This document shows, one piece after another, positions 22,627 through 33,900 of a DNA stretch of 64,000 bases. Source of the stretch: Edaphochlamys debaryana (lineage: Eukaryota > Chlorophyta > Chlorophyceae > Chlamydomonadales); the NCBI GenBank assembly GCA_016858145.1, contig JAEHOE010000032.1:620001-684000 (forward strand), written 5' to 3'. The notes beneath the pieces are model-generated. The model saw nothing but the letters and a program-made list of their open reading frames with translations, was not told the origin of the DNA and made no database searches. The number at the start of each line of letters is the position of its first letter. The first letter of the stretch is position 1. A program made the position numbers and the translations under genes.

Positions 22627-25114
22627 ATGAGCAAAAGGCGCTGGGAGTGCGCACAAGCCGCGCTGGTCGCGCTTGTGCTGGCGGTGCGGTCCTGCGGGGG
22701 TCACCAGTTGTCATCGGCTGCTGACGGACCGCTCAGCCAGGAGGTGCGGAGCTGCGATAAGCTACGTGATCCTAGCTTTGGGTAAGAAGGGCGCGGGCCG
22801 GCGCGCTTCTCGCGCACACCTGAATTTCTCCCGCCCGTTCAAGCCACCACGCACAGAACGCCCACGCCAATCGACAAGGCCGGAGGCCAGGCTTGCCGGG
22901 CACTGCACGCAGAATGGATGAACGGGGGGCGGGAGAGCGCTGGTGCGCTCATGCACGGCGAGGTTGTGTGCCCTTCCCGCAAACCCTCCACCTCCAGTTG
23001 CTGGCTGCACGACTATGTGGCCTGGCACCGCTCCATGCGGGGCCGCCCGGACGCGCGGTACCTGGTGTACGTGTGCTTCAAGCCGGGAGGGGTGGCCGGG
23101 GCCGAGGCGACGGAGCGCAACGTGTGGAAGCGGTGCTGCGGCCTGGGGGACAGGATGCGCGGCATCCAGTTCCTGACGCGCATAGCCGCAGCCACCAAGG
23201 TGCGCGGATGCTCCCACCTGGCAAGGGGCTAGCGTGCACATGCGGTATGGATGCCCGATGGCACAGCCTTGGTGTAATGCTGACGCGACGGGCCCTCACA
23301 GACTGACCCTGACGTTTCCCTGCCTCCCCTGTCCCCTCCTCCTCCTCCTCCTCTTTCCCCAGCGTGTGCTTCTCGTGTGGCAGGAGTCTCCTGCCCCCCT
23401 GGAGCGCTTCCTGGTCCCCGGGGCCATAGACTGGCGCCTCACGCCCGAACTGGGGATAGACCCGGCCCGGGACCTGGTGCAGGGGGCAACGCACTTCAAG
23501 GTCACCTCCATACACGAGCTCGACCTCACCGGAACAGAGCTTCACCACTTCAAACAGGCGGTGCTCCAGGTAGAGTGCGGTAGAACGGTTTGGGCGGAAA
23601 CCCTCTTGTGCTGGCGGTTTCTGAGGGTGTGTGCGGCGCCGTACCAGTTGTAGCGCAGCTGAGGTCGTCACCTCGTGCCTCCACAGGGTGTCCTGTCCGG
23701 CCCGGACAGCCCCCGCTTCGTCACGGTATCGACCAACGCCGCTGCGACTGAGGACGTGGGGGGTCCCGTGCCGCCTCTACCCCTTGGGCCGGGCCTTGCT
23801 ACGCTCGCCCAAGCGCTGTTCCGGCTGTCTCCCGAAGTCGAGCAGGCAGGCAATGTGCCGGGATCCCTGGGATTGACCTAGGTCTCCATGCATGCCGTAT
23901 CTATCCACCCTGCCTTTCTCGCTCCTTGCTTCCGGCATCTACCGGCCAGTAGTTGTCCTGACATTGGACGCTCGCTCCCACCCCCTTGCAGGCAACCGAC
24001 GCCGCGCTTTCGAGTGTGGGCATCGGGCGGGGACAGCCCTTCCTTGCCCTGCACCTGCGCCTGGGGGGGCAGATCGGTGAGCCCGGATGCGCGCGGTTGT
24101 CCTCCCACGCCCAAGCGAGAGCAGGAAGCTGCCCTGCCGCCGGGCACTTAGCCCTACTGCCCCTGTATGCTGCAATTCCACGCATGCAGGCGAGACCAAC
24201 CCCGTCCATCGCTTCTCCTTGGGAACGCTTGTAGACACGCTGGCGGTCTCTACACTGTGCGCCAAGTCACTGCTATCAAAGCATCTGCCCCAGGACCGGC
24301 AGCCGGCCGGCCATGGGCCATGGCTACGGGGGGCGCTTGCGAGCGTGATGGGGTGGGGTCTGAAGGACCCCATGCCTCTTGTGCTCGTCACGGACAATGA
24401 CCTGTTGCGAAGAAAGGCGAAGACGGGATGCATCCCGCCATGGTCGAGCCCCAACGTGCGGCCCGTGCACATTGAGGTGTACGAGGCGGAGTGGTTGCCC
24501 GGCGGCGCCAGCCCCAACGCCAGCGCCGCTGAGGAGGCGCTGGTACGGGCGCACGTGGCATCGCTGGCGGACTTTGGCATTCTGGTGCGTGGGCTAAAGA
24601 GGAGGGGGGCGAAGACGGGTGCTTGTTGCTGAGCACGATGGGGGTGGGGCACGGGGTGCTGGGAACACTGCACGAGGGTTAGTTAAGGCGCCACACCTTC
24701 ACCGCTTCACGCCCGTTTGGACGGCCGGAGGTTCTGTGGCTGCAGTTACCAGCCTGTCCCTGGTGTAAGGGAAGGAGAATCGGTGCTACCCTGGTGCAGT
24801 TTGCTGTGGGAGTGAGGGAGCTTCACAGCAGATGACCCCGTTGCCCCTCCGCCCCCGGTTGCACGCAGGCCAAATCTGCCTGCGCCGTGTTCAGCCCCTC
24901 GGGCTTTGGCAATCAGGCCCAGCTGCTGCGGAGCCACCCGGACTGTGCCGCGCTCCTGGCGAGAGACTACCTGTCCACCGTGGAGAGGCTGTGCCAAGCG
25001 CCCGAAGAGAGTGCGCAGGGCCTGCGGGCTTTTAAGGTCTTGCAGCGCAGCTTCAGGAGCTTCGGCTCGACCGCTTTCCGTGGCGCAACTGGGCTCTCAG
25101 CCCCCTGGACATAG
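22627..25114 (+). CDS. putative secretory glycosyltransferase, O-fucosyltransferase-superfamily-like (paralog 2)
   Basis: Second tandem copy, seven exons: 22627-22781, 22998-23199, 23363-23569, 23687-23845, 23992-24076, 24190-24584, 24869-25114, about 482 residues. Signal peptide ALVALVLAVRSCGG, then SCDKLRDPSFG, matching the end of exon 1 in all paralogs. Exons 2 to 5 have exactly the lengths of paralog 1 (202, 207, 159, 85). Blocks present: GLGDRMRGIQ, VLLVWQESPAPLERFL, HLRLGGQIG, VLVTDNDLLRR, PVHIEVYEAEW, SLADFGIL, FSPSGFGNQAQLL. Exon 2 and intron 2 are nearly identical in bases to paralog 1, while intron 3 matches paralog 3 instead, suggesting repeated gene conversion. The intron after 23845 begins GCAGGC, not GT. 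The C-terminus (LSAPWT) matches paralog 3 and differs from paralog 1. Confidence 0.72.
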
Positions 25115-26126
25115 GGCGTCACCAATGGGCTCGCCGACAGCCATGGAGACGGATATCATTACGGCGGGCCTGCTTCCAACAACGGATGCCGCCACGCATG
25201 AACGGAATGCTGTGGTGATCCGTAGGAGACGTAGGGCAAGACCACCGGTACTGACTTGTTGGCCTGGGGACTGGGGTGAAAGCCGGGTTTAGGAACAGGC
25301 GGCAGGTTATCGATGGAGCCAATGTGACCCAAGAGCCGCAGCGGGGTTGTATGCATGTAGGACGTCGGCGGGACGGATGGCACGGGGAGCCGCTGTCCCG
25401 CGTGTCCCGCATCCGCATCCCAAGGTCTGGACAGGTAGGACAGGTAGGAAGCTCAGCTAGCGCTAGCTGACTAGTGTGCTTCGACACGGCGGGACGCTTC
25501 TGATGATGCCTGTCCCAGACCCCAAAGACCGTCATCCACGCCCTTCACCACCACTCGATAAATGGCACTGGTGAGCTGTGGTGAGCGTGATGTTGTTGAG
25601 GGGAAGGTGCCCGAGGAGGTCAGCACCCACTGCTTCAGGTCACCTGAAGGTCAAGCCTGAACGCGACGGGAGCGGAGGGGCTCGGCTACTAGGCGCGAGC
25701 ATTTGCAAGAATTGCACCGGGGGCGTAAGGGCGGGCAAGTAGAACCCAAGCGTGCCACGAGCTTGCATGGAGCCCCCAGGCGCAGGCGATGCACATGCCG
25801 TGGTCGCACCTTGATTCGCCCACCTTGCACCACGACGTGCGTTGTCCGGGGTCGTTGGGCAGCACGAAGAGGACTGCGCTGAGCTGAAAATCCGAAACAC
25901 ACCTCCTCCCTCGCGGGGGACGACGGGGAAAGTCGCGTCGCGTGTCCGTAGGAAAAACCCAGGGCAGGCGCAGATCAGTCGGGCCCAAAGTCGGCCGTTA
26001 AGCTTGTATGATTATATAGGTTACTAGCTTATCAAAGGTCGTCGATCGTGCAGCGGCGGAAACCGATTGTGACCTCCTCCCAGCCTGTCCGGGACCGATT
26101 ACAGCTGTGGCACTAGGTCGACAGTA
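25115..26126. other. intergenic between paralogs 2 and 3
   Basis: About 1 kb with no supportable gene. Contains a TATA-like element at 26013-26018, described separately. A short run, GACAGGTAGGACAGGTAGGA, lies at 25429-25450. Confidence 0.5.
26013..26018 (+). promoter_or_regulatory. possible TATA box of paralog 3
   Basis: TATATA in an AT-rich patch (TGTATGATTATATAGG) 109 bases upstream of the ATG at 26127, in otherwise GC-rich DNA. Position fits a core promoter with a short 5' UTR. No equally clear element is seen ahead of paralogs 1 and 2. Confidence 0.4.
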
Positions 26127-28757
26127 ATGCAACAACGGCAAAAATGCTGCGCACGAGCAGTTCTGGTCGCTCTTGTGCTGTTGGCGCAATCTGCTGTTGA
26201 CGGACGCGAGGAGCTGCCTGGCTGCGCAGGTGACCTACGTGACCCAAACTTTGGGTAGGTAGAAGGCCGCTGGCCGGCGTGTTCGGCGTGCAACACCTGC
26301 ACTCCCCACGATGCACCCCCGCCCCCGCCCCCTGCAAACGCACAGCTCTCAGACTGCGGGGTTAGCGAGGAAACCTGTCTCTGTACCGTATGTATCACCA
26401 TGTTGGGGCCTCCCTGCCACCAGGCCCGCCACAGCGCTTTCGTCAGATGCCTGTACCAACTCTAGATAGGCGTGACAGCATAAAGTGGCGGGATGTGGCG
26501 GAAATTGCGGTGGCATGTCTGCCTCACTGCGTGGATGACCCCACCTCCCGCGCAGTTGCTGGCTGCACGACTATGTGGCCTGGCACCGCTCCATGCGGGG
26601 CCGCCCGGACGCGCGGTACCTGGTGTACGTGTGCTTCAAGCCGGGAGGGGTGGCCGGGGCCGAGGCGACGGAGCGCAACGTGTGGAAGCGGTGCTGCGGC
26701 CTGGGGGACAGGATGCGTGGCATCCAGTTCCTGACGCGCATAGCCGCAGCCACCAAGGTGAGCGGGTGGCACCTGCTAGCAAGATTTAGCGTGCCTCAGG
26801 TGCATGCTTGTCGGATCACACGCTGACTTGCCCTTCACCCGCTTCACCCTCCTCTTCCCTTTCCAGCGTGTGCTGCTCGTGTGGCAGGAGTCTCCTGCCC
26901 CCCTGGAGCGCTTCCTGGTCCCCGGGGCCATAGACTGGCGCCTCACGCCCGACCTGGGGATAGACCCGGCCCGGGACCTGGTGCAAGGGGCAACGCACTT
27001 CAAGGTCACCTCAAAACATGAACACGACCTCAACGGCACGGAGCTTCACCGCTTCAAGCAGGCGGTGCTCCAGGTGAGGCTTATGCAGTGAAGCGCTCCT
27101 TGATAGGCGCACCGCAGAGTAGGGAGGAGGGTGAAGGAAAGCAGTCTGGAAGCCCTCGTTACTGAAGATTACAAAAGGGGTGTGCGGCGCCGTACCAGTT
27201 GTAGCGCAGCTGAGGCCTTCACCTCATGCCTCCACAGGGTTTCCTGTCCGGCCCGGACAGCCCCCGCTTCGTCACGGTATCGACCAACGCGGCCGCCACT
27301 GAGGACGTGGGGGATCCCGTGCCGCCTCTACCCCTGGGGCCGGGCCTTGCTACGCTCGCCCAAGCGCTGTTCCGGCTGTCTCCCGAAGTCGAGCAGGCAA
27401 GCAATGTGCCGGGATCCCTGTAATGGGCCTAGGTCTCGCTCCTTGCCGTCTCCTCACTGCCTATCTCGCTCCTTGCTTCCGGCATCTACCGGCCAGTTGT
27501 CCTGACATTGGACGCTCGCTCCCACCCCCTTGCAGGCAACCGACGCCGCGCTTTCGAGTGTGCGCATCGGGCGGGGACAGCCCTTCCTCGCCCTGCACCT
27601 GCGCCTGGGGGGGCAGATCGGTGAGACCGGGTGGGCAGCGCGGTCAAGCAACTTTGCATCCAGCTCTGACGAAATGCCCGGCAGAAGGCAACTGTTTTTG
27701 ACCCTATCGAGTTATCGCTGGCCCTGGCTGGCACCTGCAAGTTTAGCCTGATCACGTGCTGTGTGAAGGGCTGATCGCATGAGCCTGGGAGTCGTAGGCG
27801 CGGTCATTAGCCGGCCGGCCTTAGATATGGAACCGAAAGCCCGAGGAGACCGAAGCCCGACCCATCCCGCCCATCCCGTGCTGTGTGCTTCTATGCACGC
27901 ATGCAGGCGAAAGCGGAGCAGTGGAGCGCTTCTCCCTGGGCTCGCTTCTGGACACTCTCGCGTTCTCCACGCTTTGTGCGGGGTCGCTCCTCTCCAAGTA
28001 CCCCGCCCAGGACTCGCAGCCGGCCGGCCGCGGGCAGTGGCTGCCGGGGATCGGCGCGGGCGCGCTTGGCGGCGCCGTGGGGTGGGGGCTCAAGAGCGAC
28101 ATCCCCCACGTGCTTATCACTGACAATGAGGCCTTGAGGCTGAAGGTGAAGACGGGCTACATCCCGCCATGGTCCAGCCCCGGCGTGCAGCCCGTGCACA
28201 TCGAGGTGCACCAGGCGGAGTGGGTGCCCGGCGGCGCCAGCCCCAACGCCAGCGCCGCTGAGGAGGCGCTGGTGCGGGCGCACGTGGCATCGCTGGCGGA
28301 CTTTGGCATTCTGGTGAGCAGGGGTTGAGTTGGAACGCCGCTTGGTGGCGAACCGGTGGGATTCTTGAGGGGGCAGGTTGGCTGGATAGGGCCGCGAATG
28401 GCCATCCGATGCCGGCTTGGCTACCACCATGGCTGCTTTGGGGAGCTGAGTTGAAGGGGGCCTAAACGCGGTCACATTCCCATGGATGCGTGCGCGCAGG
28501 TCAAATCTGCCTGCGTCGTGTTCAGCCCCTCGGGCTTTGGCAATCAGGCCCAACTGCTGCGGAGCCACCCGGACTGTGCAGCCCTGCTGACGAGAGACTA
28601 CCTGTCCACTGTGGGGAGGCTGTGCCAATCGCCTGAAGAGAGTGCATGGGGCCTGCGGGCTTTCAAGATCTTGCGAGAGCGGATTCGGCACGGGTTTCGG
28701 TACTTGAGCACGGAGGCCCTCCGGAGTGCGGCTGGGCTCTCGGCCCCCTGGACGTAG
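26127..28757 (+). CDS. putative secretory glycosyltransferase, O-fucosyltransferase-superfamily-like (paralog 3)
   Basis: Third tandem copy, seven exons: 26127-26254, 26556-26757, 26867-27073, 27238-27396, 27536-27620, 27907-28313, 28500-28757, about 481 residues. Signal peptide ARAVLVALVLLAQSAV, then GCAGDLRDPNFG. Conserved blocks: GLGDRMRGIQ, LVWQESPAPLERFL, HLRLGGQIG, VLITDNEALRLK, PVHIEVHQAEW, SLADFGIL, FSPSGFGNQAQLL. Intron 2 differs from that shared by paralogs 1, 2 and 4. The intron after 27396 starts GCAAGC. Intron 5 (27621-27906) holds a short repeated element at 27766-27824 that also occurs in an intron of the GT49 gene. The protein is expected in the ER or Golgi lumen; donor and acceptor are not readable. 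Confidence 0.72.
27766..27824. repeat. intronic short element, copy 2
   Basis: In intron 5 of paralog 3. Near-identical in inverted orientation to 31434-31493 (about three differences over about 59 bases). Contains ATTAGCCGGCCGGCCTTAG, with a palindromic GGCCGGCC core. Confidence 0.8.
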
Positions 28758-30984
28758 CCAGTGCTCGGCTCGCGGGCCAAGGGCGCTGCAAGGCTGTTGG
28801 ACTGAACGATTGAAGCCATAACGAACGTGTTACTGTGTTGAGTGCTGGTCTGGGGTGGGGGCATGGTCAGCGGACGGGCGGGGGTCCAGCGGCAGCGCGG
28901 CTGCGCACGGTCCGCAGGGTTCGCTCGGCCGAGGCCCGCTGTTGTGAGCAGCAGGCCAGCAGCACGTATTTGGCTTCCTTCGGACCTTGTTCTCATCCAG
29001 CGCAAGTTGGCAAGTGCTGAGAGTTATTATATTTTGGACGGCCGTGTGCTTTTGTGCGTCCCAAAGCTGCCAATGCTGTGTGGGCCGGGACATGGCTGTT
29101 CCCGCCATCGTGCCCTGGGAGCATGGGACCTGCTGAAGCTGGGCAGCCGGGACACGCGCCTTCCCCGGCAGTTCTTGCTTGCCTGAGGGCAGCCGCAGCG
29201 ATGGTGTGCGCAGTCGTGCTGTGCCGCCCCGTATTGAAGACGGTGCGTGTGCGAGGAATACCGGAACGTCCGGGAGTGGTCGGTCCTTGGCCGAAAGGGA
29301 AGGCGTAGGCGCGTAGCCTGGGGGCCGCGTAGCCTGGGGGCTCAGCCCTCCCATTACCCCGTGTCGGTGTCCGTGCGTGCCTATGTCACGCATTAACATG
29401 CGATTCACGCCCAGCCCGCGCTGCCACAAGCTCGAGCTTCCTTATCCCTATTGCTTGTGACTGAGAGCACCCCCTGGGGGCCCCCCGCTTGTCTGCCGGG
29501 CTCCTGAAATAGCTAACGCCGGGTTGCCCCTGGCGTGGGTTAAGGAGTGCGGGTTGTTTAGACCCGCCACCATGGGGGTACTTCTGCACCCTTTAGCTCA
29601 TCCTGGCCGAAGGGTCCTGTAGGTTTTCACGATGCCTTTGAGGCGGCTCACCGCGTGCTGGTGCATGTGTGGCAGCAGGCTTTTGCCGGGCTCCTGGCCG
29701 GAGTCGGAGATGGGTCACAGAGACGTTCTGGGGGGAAGCAAGGAAGCATGCATTCGAGTATGCACGGTACCTTGCTTTTCAGGGGGAAGACGCTGTCATC
29801 ACTGCCTTTCGTGCTAGCCACGCGTCTCACCAGAAAGGCAGCCCACACGACAACACAACAGCCAGCGCCCGTACCCACTTCTACGCACGTTCACCTTCCG
29901 TTGCCGGCCTGTCACCGAGCCTCCCTATTCCTAGCCATCTCGCCACCCTTCAGCGCAGAGAGTCATATAAAGCCCCGAGGTCCCCAGCGGAGTTGACAAT
30001 CACGTAACAGGCGGGGCGCCCCCATGGGGGGCTGAGCCAGCCCCCCACCCGAACTGCTCCGCGACCCATTCCCTGCGGAAATCACGTAAAAGGACACATG
30101 CGGCCCCCAGCTCCTCTCCCCCACCCCACGGCATCTACGCGTACCGGTGTCCCTCGTCTGTGACATCCTGCGGCAAGCAAATCTACTCGACCACCACCCA
30201 CGTCCTTTCCTGGCTCCCAATTCCATGCTATCCACCCCTTCTGTCCGAGCCGCCTCTCGCGGATCCTTTCCTCTCCTTGCGAAAGCCCCATCTCACCTCC
30301 CTATTCCTACCCATCCGCTGAACATAGTCATAGACAAGCCCCGAGGTCCCAGGCTCCTCTCCCCCTCCACGTCCCTCAACCTGCGCGGATGCCTCCCCAG
30401 GGCCCGCCAGGCCCTCACTCCCCATCCCGCCCACCCTGCTCCATTCGAGTCGTTCCTCTCCGATCCTCGCCTGGACCCGTCGCATGGACCCATATCCAGG
30501 CGAGCCTCCCCGTGTGCTGATGCCTCCCTAGGGCCCATCTGGCCCTCACTCCCCACCTCCTCGTCCCGCAGGCGTGGGTCTGGCGCACCCCGAGAAATTG
30601 CATGCATCCGACACTCGAGCCCCGCTCTGCGCCGTGTTCACAGCGAAGGAGGGCCGCGCTCCGTCCAGGGTTCGTGCCAGGCCTCCGCCGGGCTGCCACG
30701 CCGTCAGTGACCCGCGAGCCGTGGACACCAAGCTCCTTGCGCAGACCGAACGGCCGCAACCTCCAGCGTCGTCGTGATGCCCACGAGCCTTCCTCATCGT
30801 CAAGCAGGGAACGCACGACGTGCTACGTGCCATAGCAACGCGGAACTTACTTCTTAAGACTACCCCGCTGGCTGCCACCACGGCAGAGTCGCCATGCATC
30901 GCTCCATCGCCTCCCCAACCTGCGGGGCGCCAAACGCATCGCGTGCTTCACGTACGGGTTCCGGCTTGAGCCGAAGCTGGACTC
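28758..30984. other. intergenic, convergent 3' ends, with duplicated segments
   Basis: Between the 3' ends of paralog 3 (plus) and the GT49 gene (minus). Frames such as minus 28830-29429 and plus 30147-30710 show no domain. The part 29910-30560 contains partial duplications, described separately. I see no gene. Confidence 0.5.
29913..30556. repeat. degenerate internal duplications
   Basis: CCTCCCTATTCCTA-CCATC followed by AGTCATA and AAGCCCCGAGGTCCC occurs at about 29915-29983 and again at about 30297-30352. GATGCCTCCC(C/T)AGGGCCC and GGCCCTCACTCCCCA occur at 30389-30427 and 30518-30556. Probably remnants of a non-coding repeat. Confidence 0.55.
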
Positions 30985-33900
30985 CTATGCATTCATTGCA
31001 GCGCCAGCTACTTTGACGCCAGGAGCGCAGCTCTCGCGTAGCGCGTCAGGTGTTTGATGAGGAAGCACGACGGGGCGATGCGTGCCACGTGCGGTGCTCA
31101 CCATGGGGCGGTACGTGTGTTTCCGCAGGCCAACGGTCATGCGGCGCCACAGGTTGTAGACGTGTTGCAGGTAGGCCTGGTACTTGGTGACTGGCAGCAC
31201 GCGCCGGTAAGCGATGGGCTGAGGGCGGGGGCAGGGGCGGGGACAGACGCCGGGGGCAGGGGGCATGGGCGCGCTACAGGAAATACTGGCTTCAGTCGCA
31301 GCCTACCAAGGCCCCAGGCTGCTTTCATGTTGACTGGCCCGCTGACACCGCCTTCCCGTGTGTTGCATCCTCGTGTCCCCGCCGGCCGCGAGGCATATCC
31401 ATGCACCGTACGTATCTCGAGCAGGTTCTGTGCCTAAGGCCGGCCGGCTAATTACCGCGCCTAAGACTCCCAGGCTCATGCGAGCAGCCCTTCCCACCTC
31501 GAGCAGGGACCCGACCTCTTGGGAGCGGCCGCTCTCGTTCTTGTAGATGGCTCGCACCGCGGGCGCGGGGTGCGGGCGGTGCACCAGCCACACGTCCGGG
31601 AGCACTCGGAACTCAAACCCGTGCGACGCGACGTGCTTCACCTGAGAGGTCACGTTTGCATGTTTGCACAGGGCGAAGGAGGCAGCAGAGAAAACGGGAC
31701 GGTTGGGTGACAGCGCGTGGGCGGTATGGGTCAGCACGCAAGGGTCCTTCACGGACCCAGCCCTCCTGCGCCGCAACCCAACTTCCTGCGCCGCAACCCA
31801 ACTCCATGCCCCTGCGCGAGCCGCGTTGACCTAACTAGTCATGCCCCCGAATCACCCCTGCCCGACCCGCCCACCTGGCTTGTCTTGTCCCCAAACCACC
31901 CCCGCCATCGCTCGTCGAACGGTAGCGCCAGGCTCCTGCGGCGCGGGCGCGCAGGGGCAGGGGCGGGTGGCAACGCCAGGGCAAGCAGAGGAAGGAGGTG
32001 GGGGAGCCATGACATACAGGAGGGCGGACTGGCTGGCGCGACAAGGGTCCAAGGTGAGCTGCACGCTAGCAGCACACAACAGGAAGGTCAACCCGCAAGA
32101 CAGCACACTTGCATGCGAGCCAATCAACCCCCGAACGCCCAGCGCCGCAGCCAATGCCGCTGCCCGAGTCGCACCGCGGACCCTGGACCCCTGCACTGTC
32201 CTCGTCCCGAGCCCGAGCTCGCCGCAAGTCCGGCACACACCTGTCGACAATAAACCAGGGCTCGTAACCCTCGCCGTACTTTATGCTGTACGGCGCCGTG
32301 GCGTTGAGCAGGCGCGGGTAGTCGGTGGGGCCGTGCGATGAGAATGAGTCCTCCATGTCGAAGGGGTACAGGTAGCCCGCGTGCGCTACCGAGCCTGCGA
32401 GCAGCCAAGGAATGAGCCCCAAGTCATCGACGCTGTCGCGGAACACGGCGGAACTGGGAGCTTGGGGCCCGGCATGCCGGGTACAGATGCAGCCATGAAT
32501 GAGAGCAGAGTAGCGGTGTGGAGCAAGCGAGGCGGTGCACGTGGCGGTGACCCCCTGCATGTGGTCGGTACGCACCCACGAGGTCGTTGGTATGGTTGTC
32601 GCCCTTCCAGAGCCGAACCAGCGTTGACTTATCGCCTGCGGCGCGGACAATGGCACGTGCGCGGACTTTGTCGAGGTGCCCACACTTTGCAGCAGTCTGT
32701 GTGCACGGCCCTGCAACCCCCACCCCGCGCTTCGCTGAGCAGACTGCGATTGCAGTGACGGCCCTGCCCGCGCAACGCCCTCGCGCCAGCCTCGCTCCGC
32801 ACCTTCCAGCGCCTCGTCCGCCACCTTTGTCCCCTCCTCGATGCCCAGGTGTCGGTCCACCTCCCAGGCGGGCAGCACCCACAGCGAGCCCCCCGCAGAC
32901 GCCTTGAGAAGGTCCAGGCGGCTGAGGCGCGGGGCACGGGGCACAGGAGCAGTCGGAGCCCGGTCAGCGTGACGTGACGTGGTTGTGCTGCGGCCCCAGC
33001 CTCGCAGCCCACATCCAATGCAGCCTGTGTAAGCCATGAAGCAACCCAACTGCACGGATCGGCTTGCAACGACGTCAACCTTCCTACCAGAGGCCCCCAG
33101 CCCAGCCCACCTCCCGCCCCCGCCCCGGCCCCCAGCCCCCCACCCCCCGCTCCCAGCCCAGATCCCAGCACCGCTCCCCGCCCCACCCCACCCTCCCAGC
33201 CCCCCACCGCGTGGCGTTGGCCAGCAGGCGCCTCAGCTCCCTGTTGGGCGCCAGGTCCACGTCCACCATGGCCACCAGGGGGGTGGCCGCGGGCAGCAGC
33301 GCGGCGTTGCGCACCGAGTTGGCGGGCATGATGGCGCCCAGGGCCGCGTCGCTCACGCGCTCCGCGTACAGCGCCAGCACCAGGGCGCAGGCGGAGGCGT
33401 CCGAGTCCAGGCGGGCGTGCAGCGCCTGCGGGGGGCGAGGGTTGAGGCGGGGTTGCAGGGTTGAGGGAGGATTGAGGCGGGGTTGAGGAAGGGTTGGGGC
33501 AGGGTTGAGGCAGGGTTGGGGGAGGGTTGAGGGAGGGCAGGGAGGGCAGGGAGGGGGAGGGAGGGGGAGGGAGGTGTTTGTTGCTGAGCGGGATCGCGCC
33601 GACGCCAGGGAGGGGGAGGGAGGGGGAGGGGGCATGTGGGCCGGGTCAGGGGTGGTGGCATGGCACGAGGGGGCAAGCGATGGGGACAGGGCGCAAGGGC
33701 CGCAGCCCCGGGCGCTGCGCTGGGCTCACGGGAAACTGCGGCTCCGCGAGAACGGTACACACGCCTGGCTGCGAGAGCCCCTCTGCACTCTCCCCGCCCG
33801 CGTACCTGGAGCTTGCTCGCCGCCTCCGCGACCACCGCCGCCGCCTTGGCTTCCGCCTCGGCCCTCGCCTCCGCCGCCCGCTGCCGGTCCGCAGCCGCCG

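Noticed and set aside
28830..29429. 199-codon minus-strand frame downstream of paralog 3
   Set aside because: No motif, no matching splice sites, and it overlaps the expected 3' UTR of paralog 3.
32066..33055. 329-codon minus-strand open frame as a single exon
   Set aside because: Only part (YLYPFDMEDSF to FIVDR) is GT49 coding; the rest reads through introns with good donor and acceptor sites.
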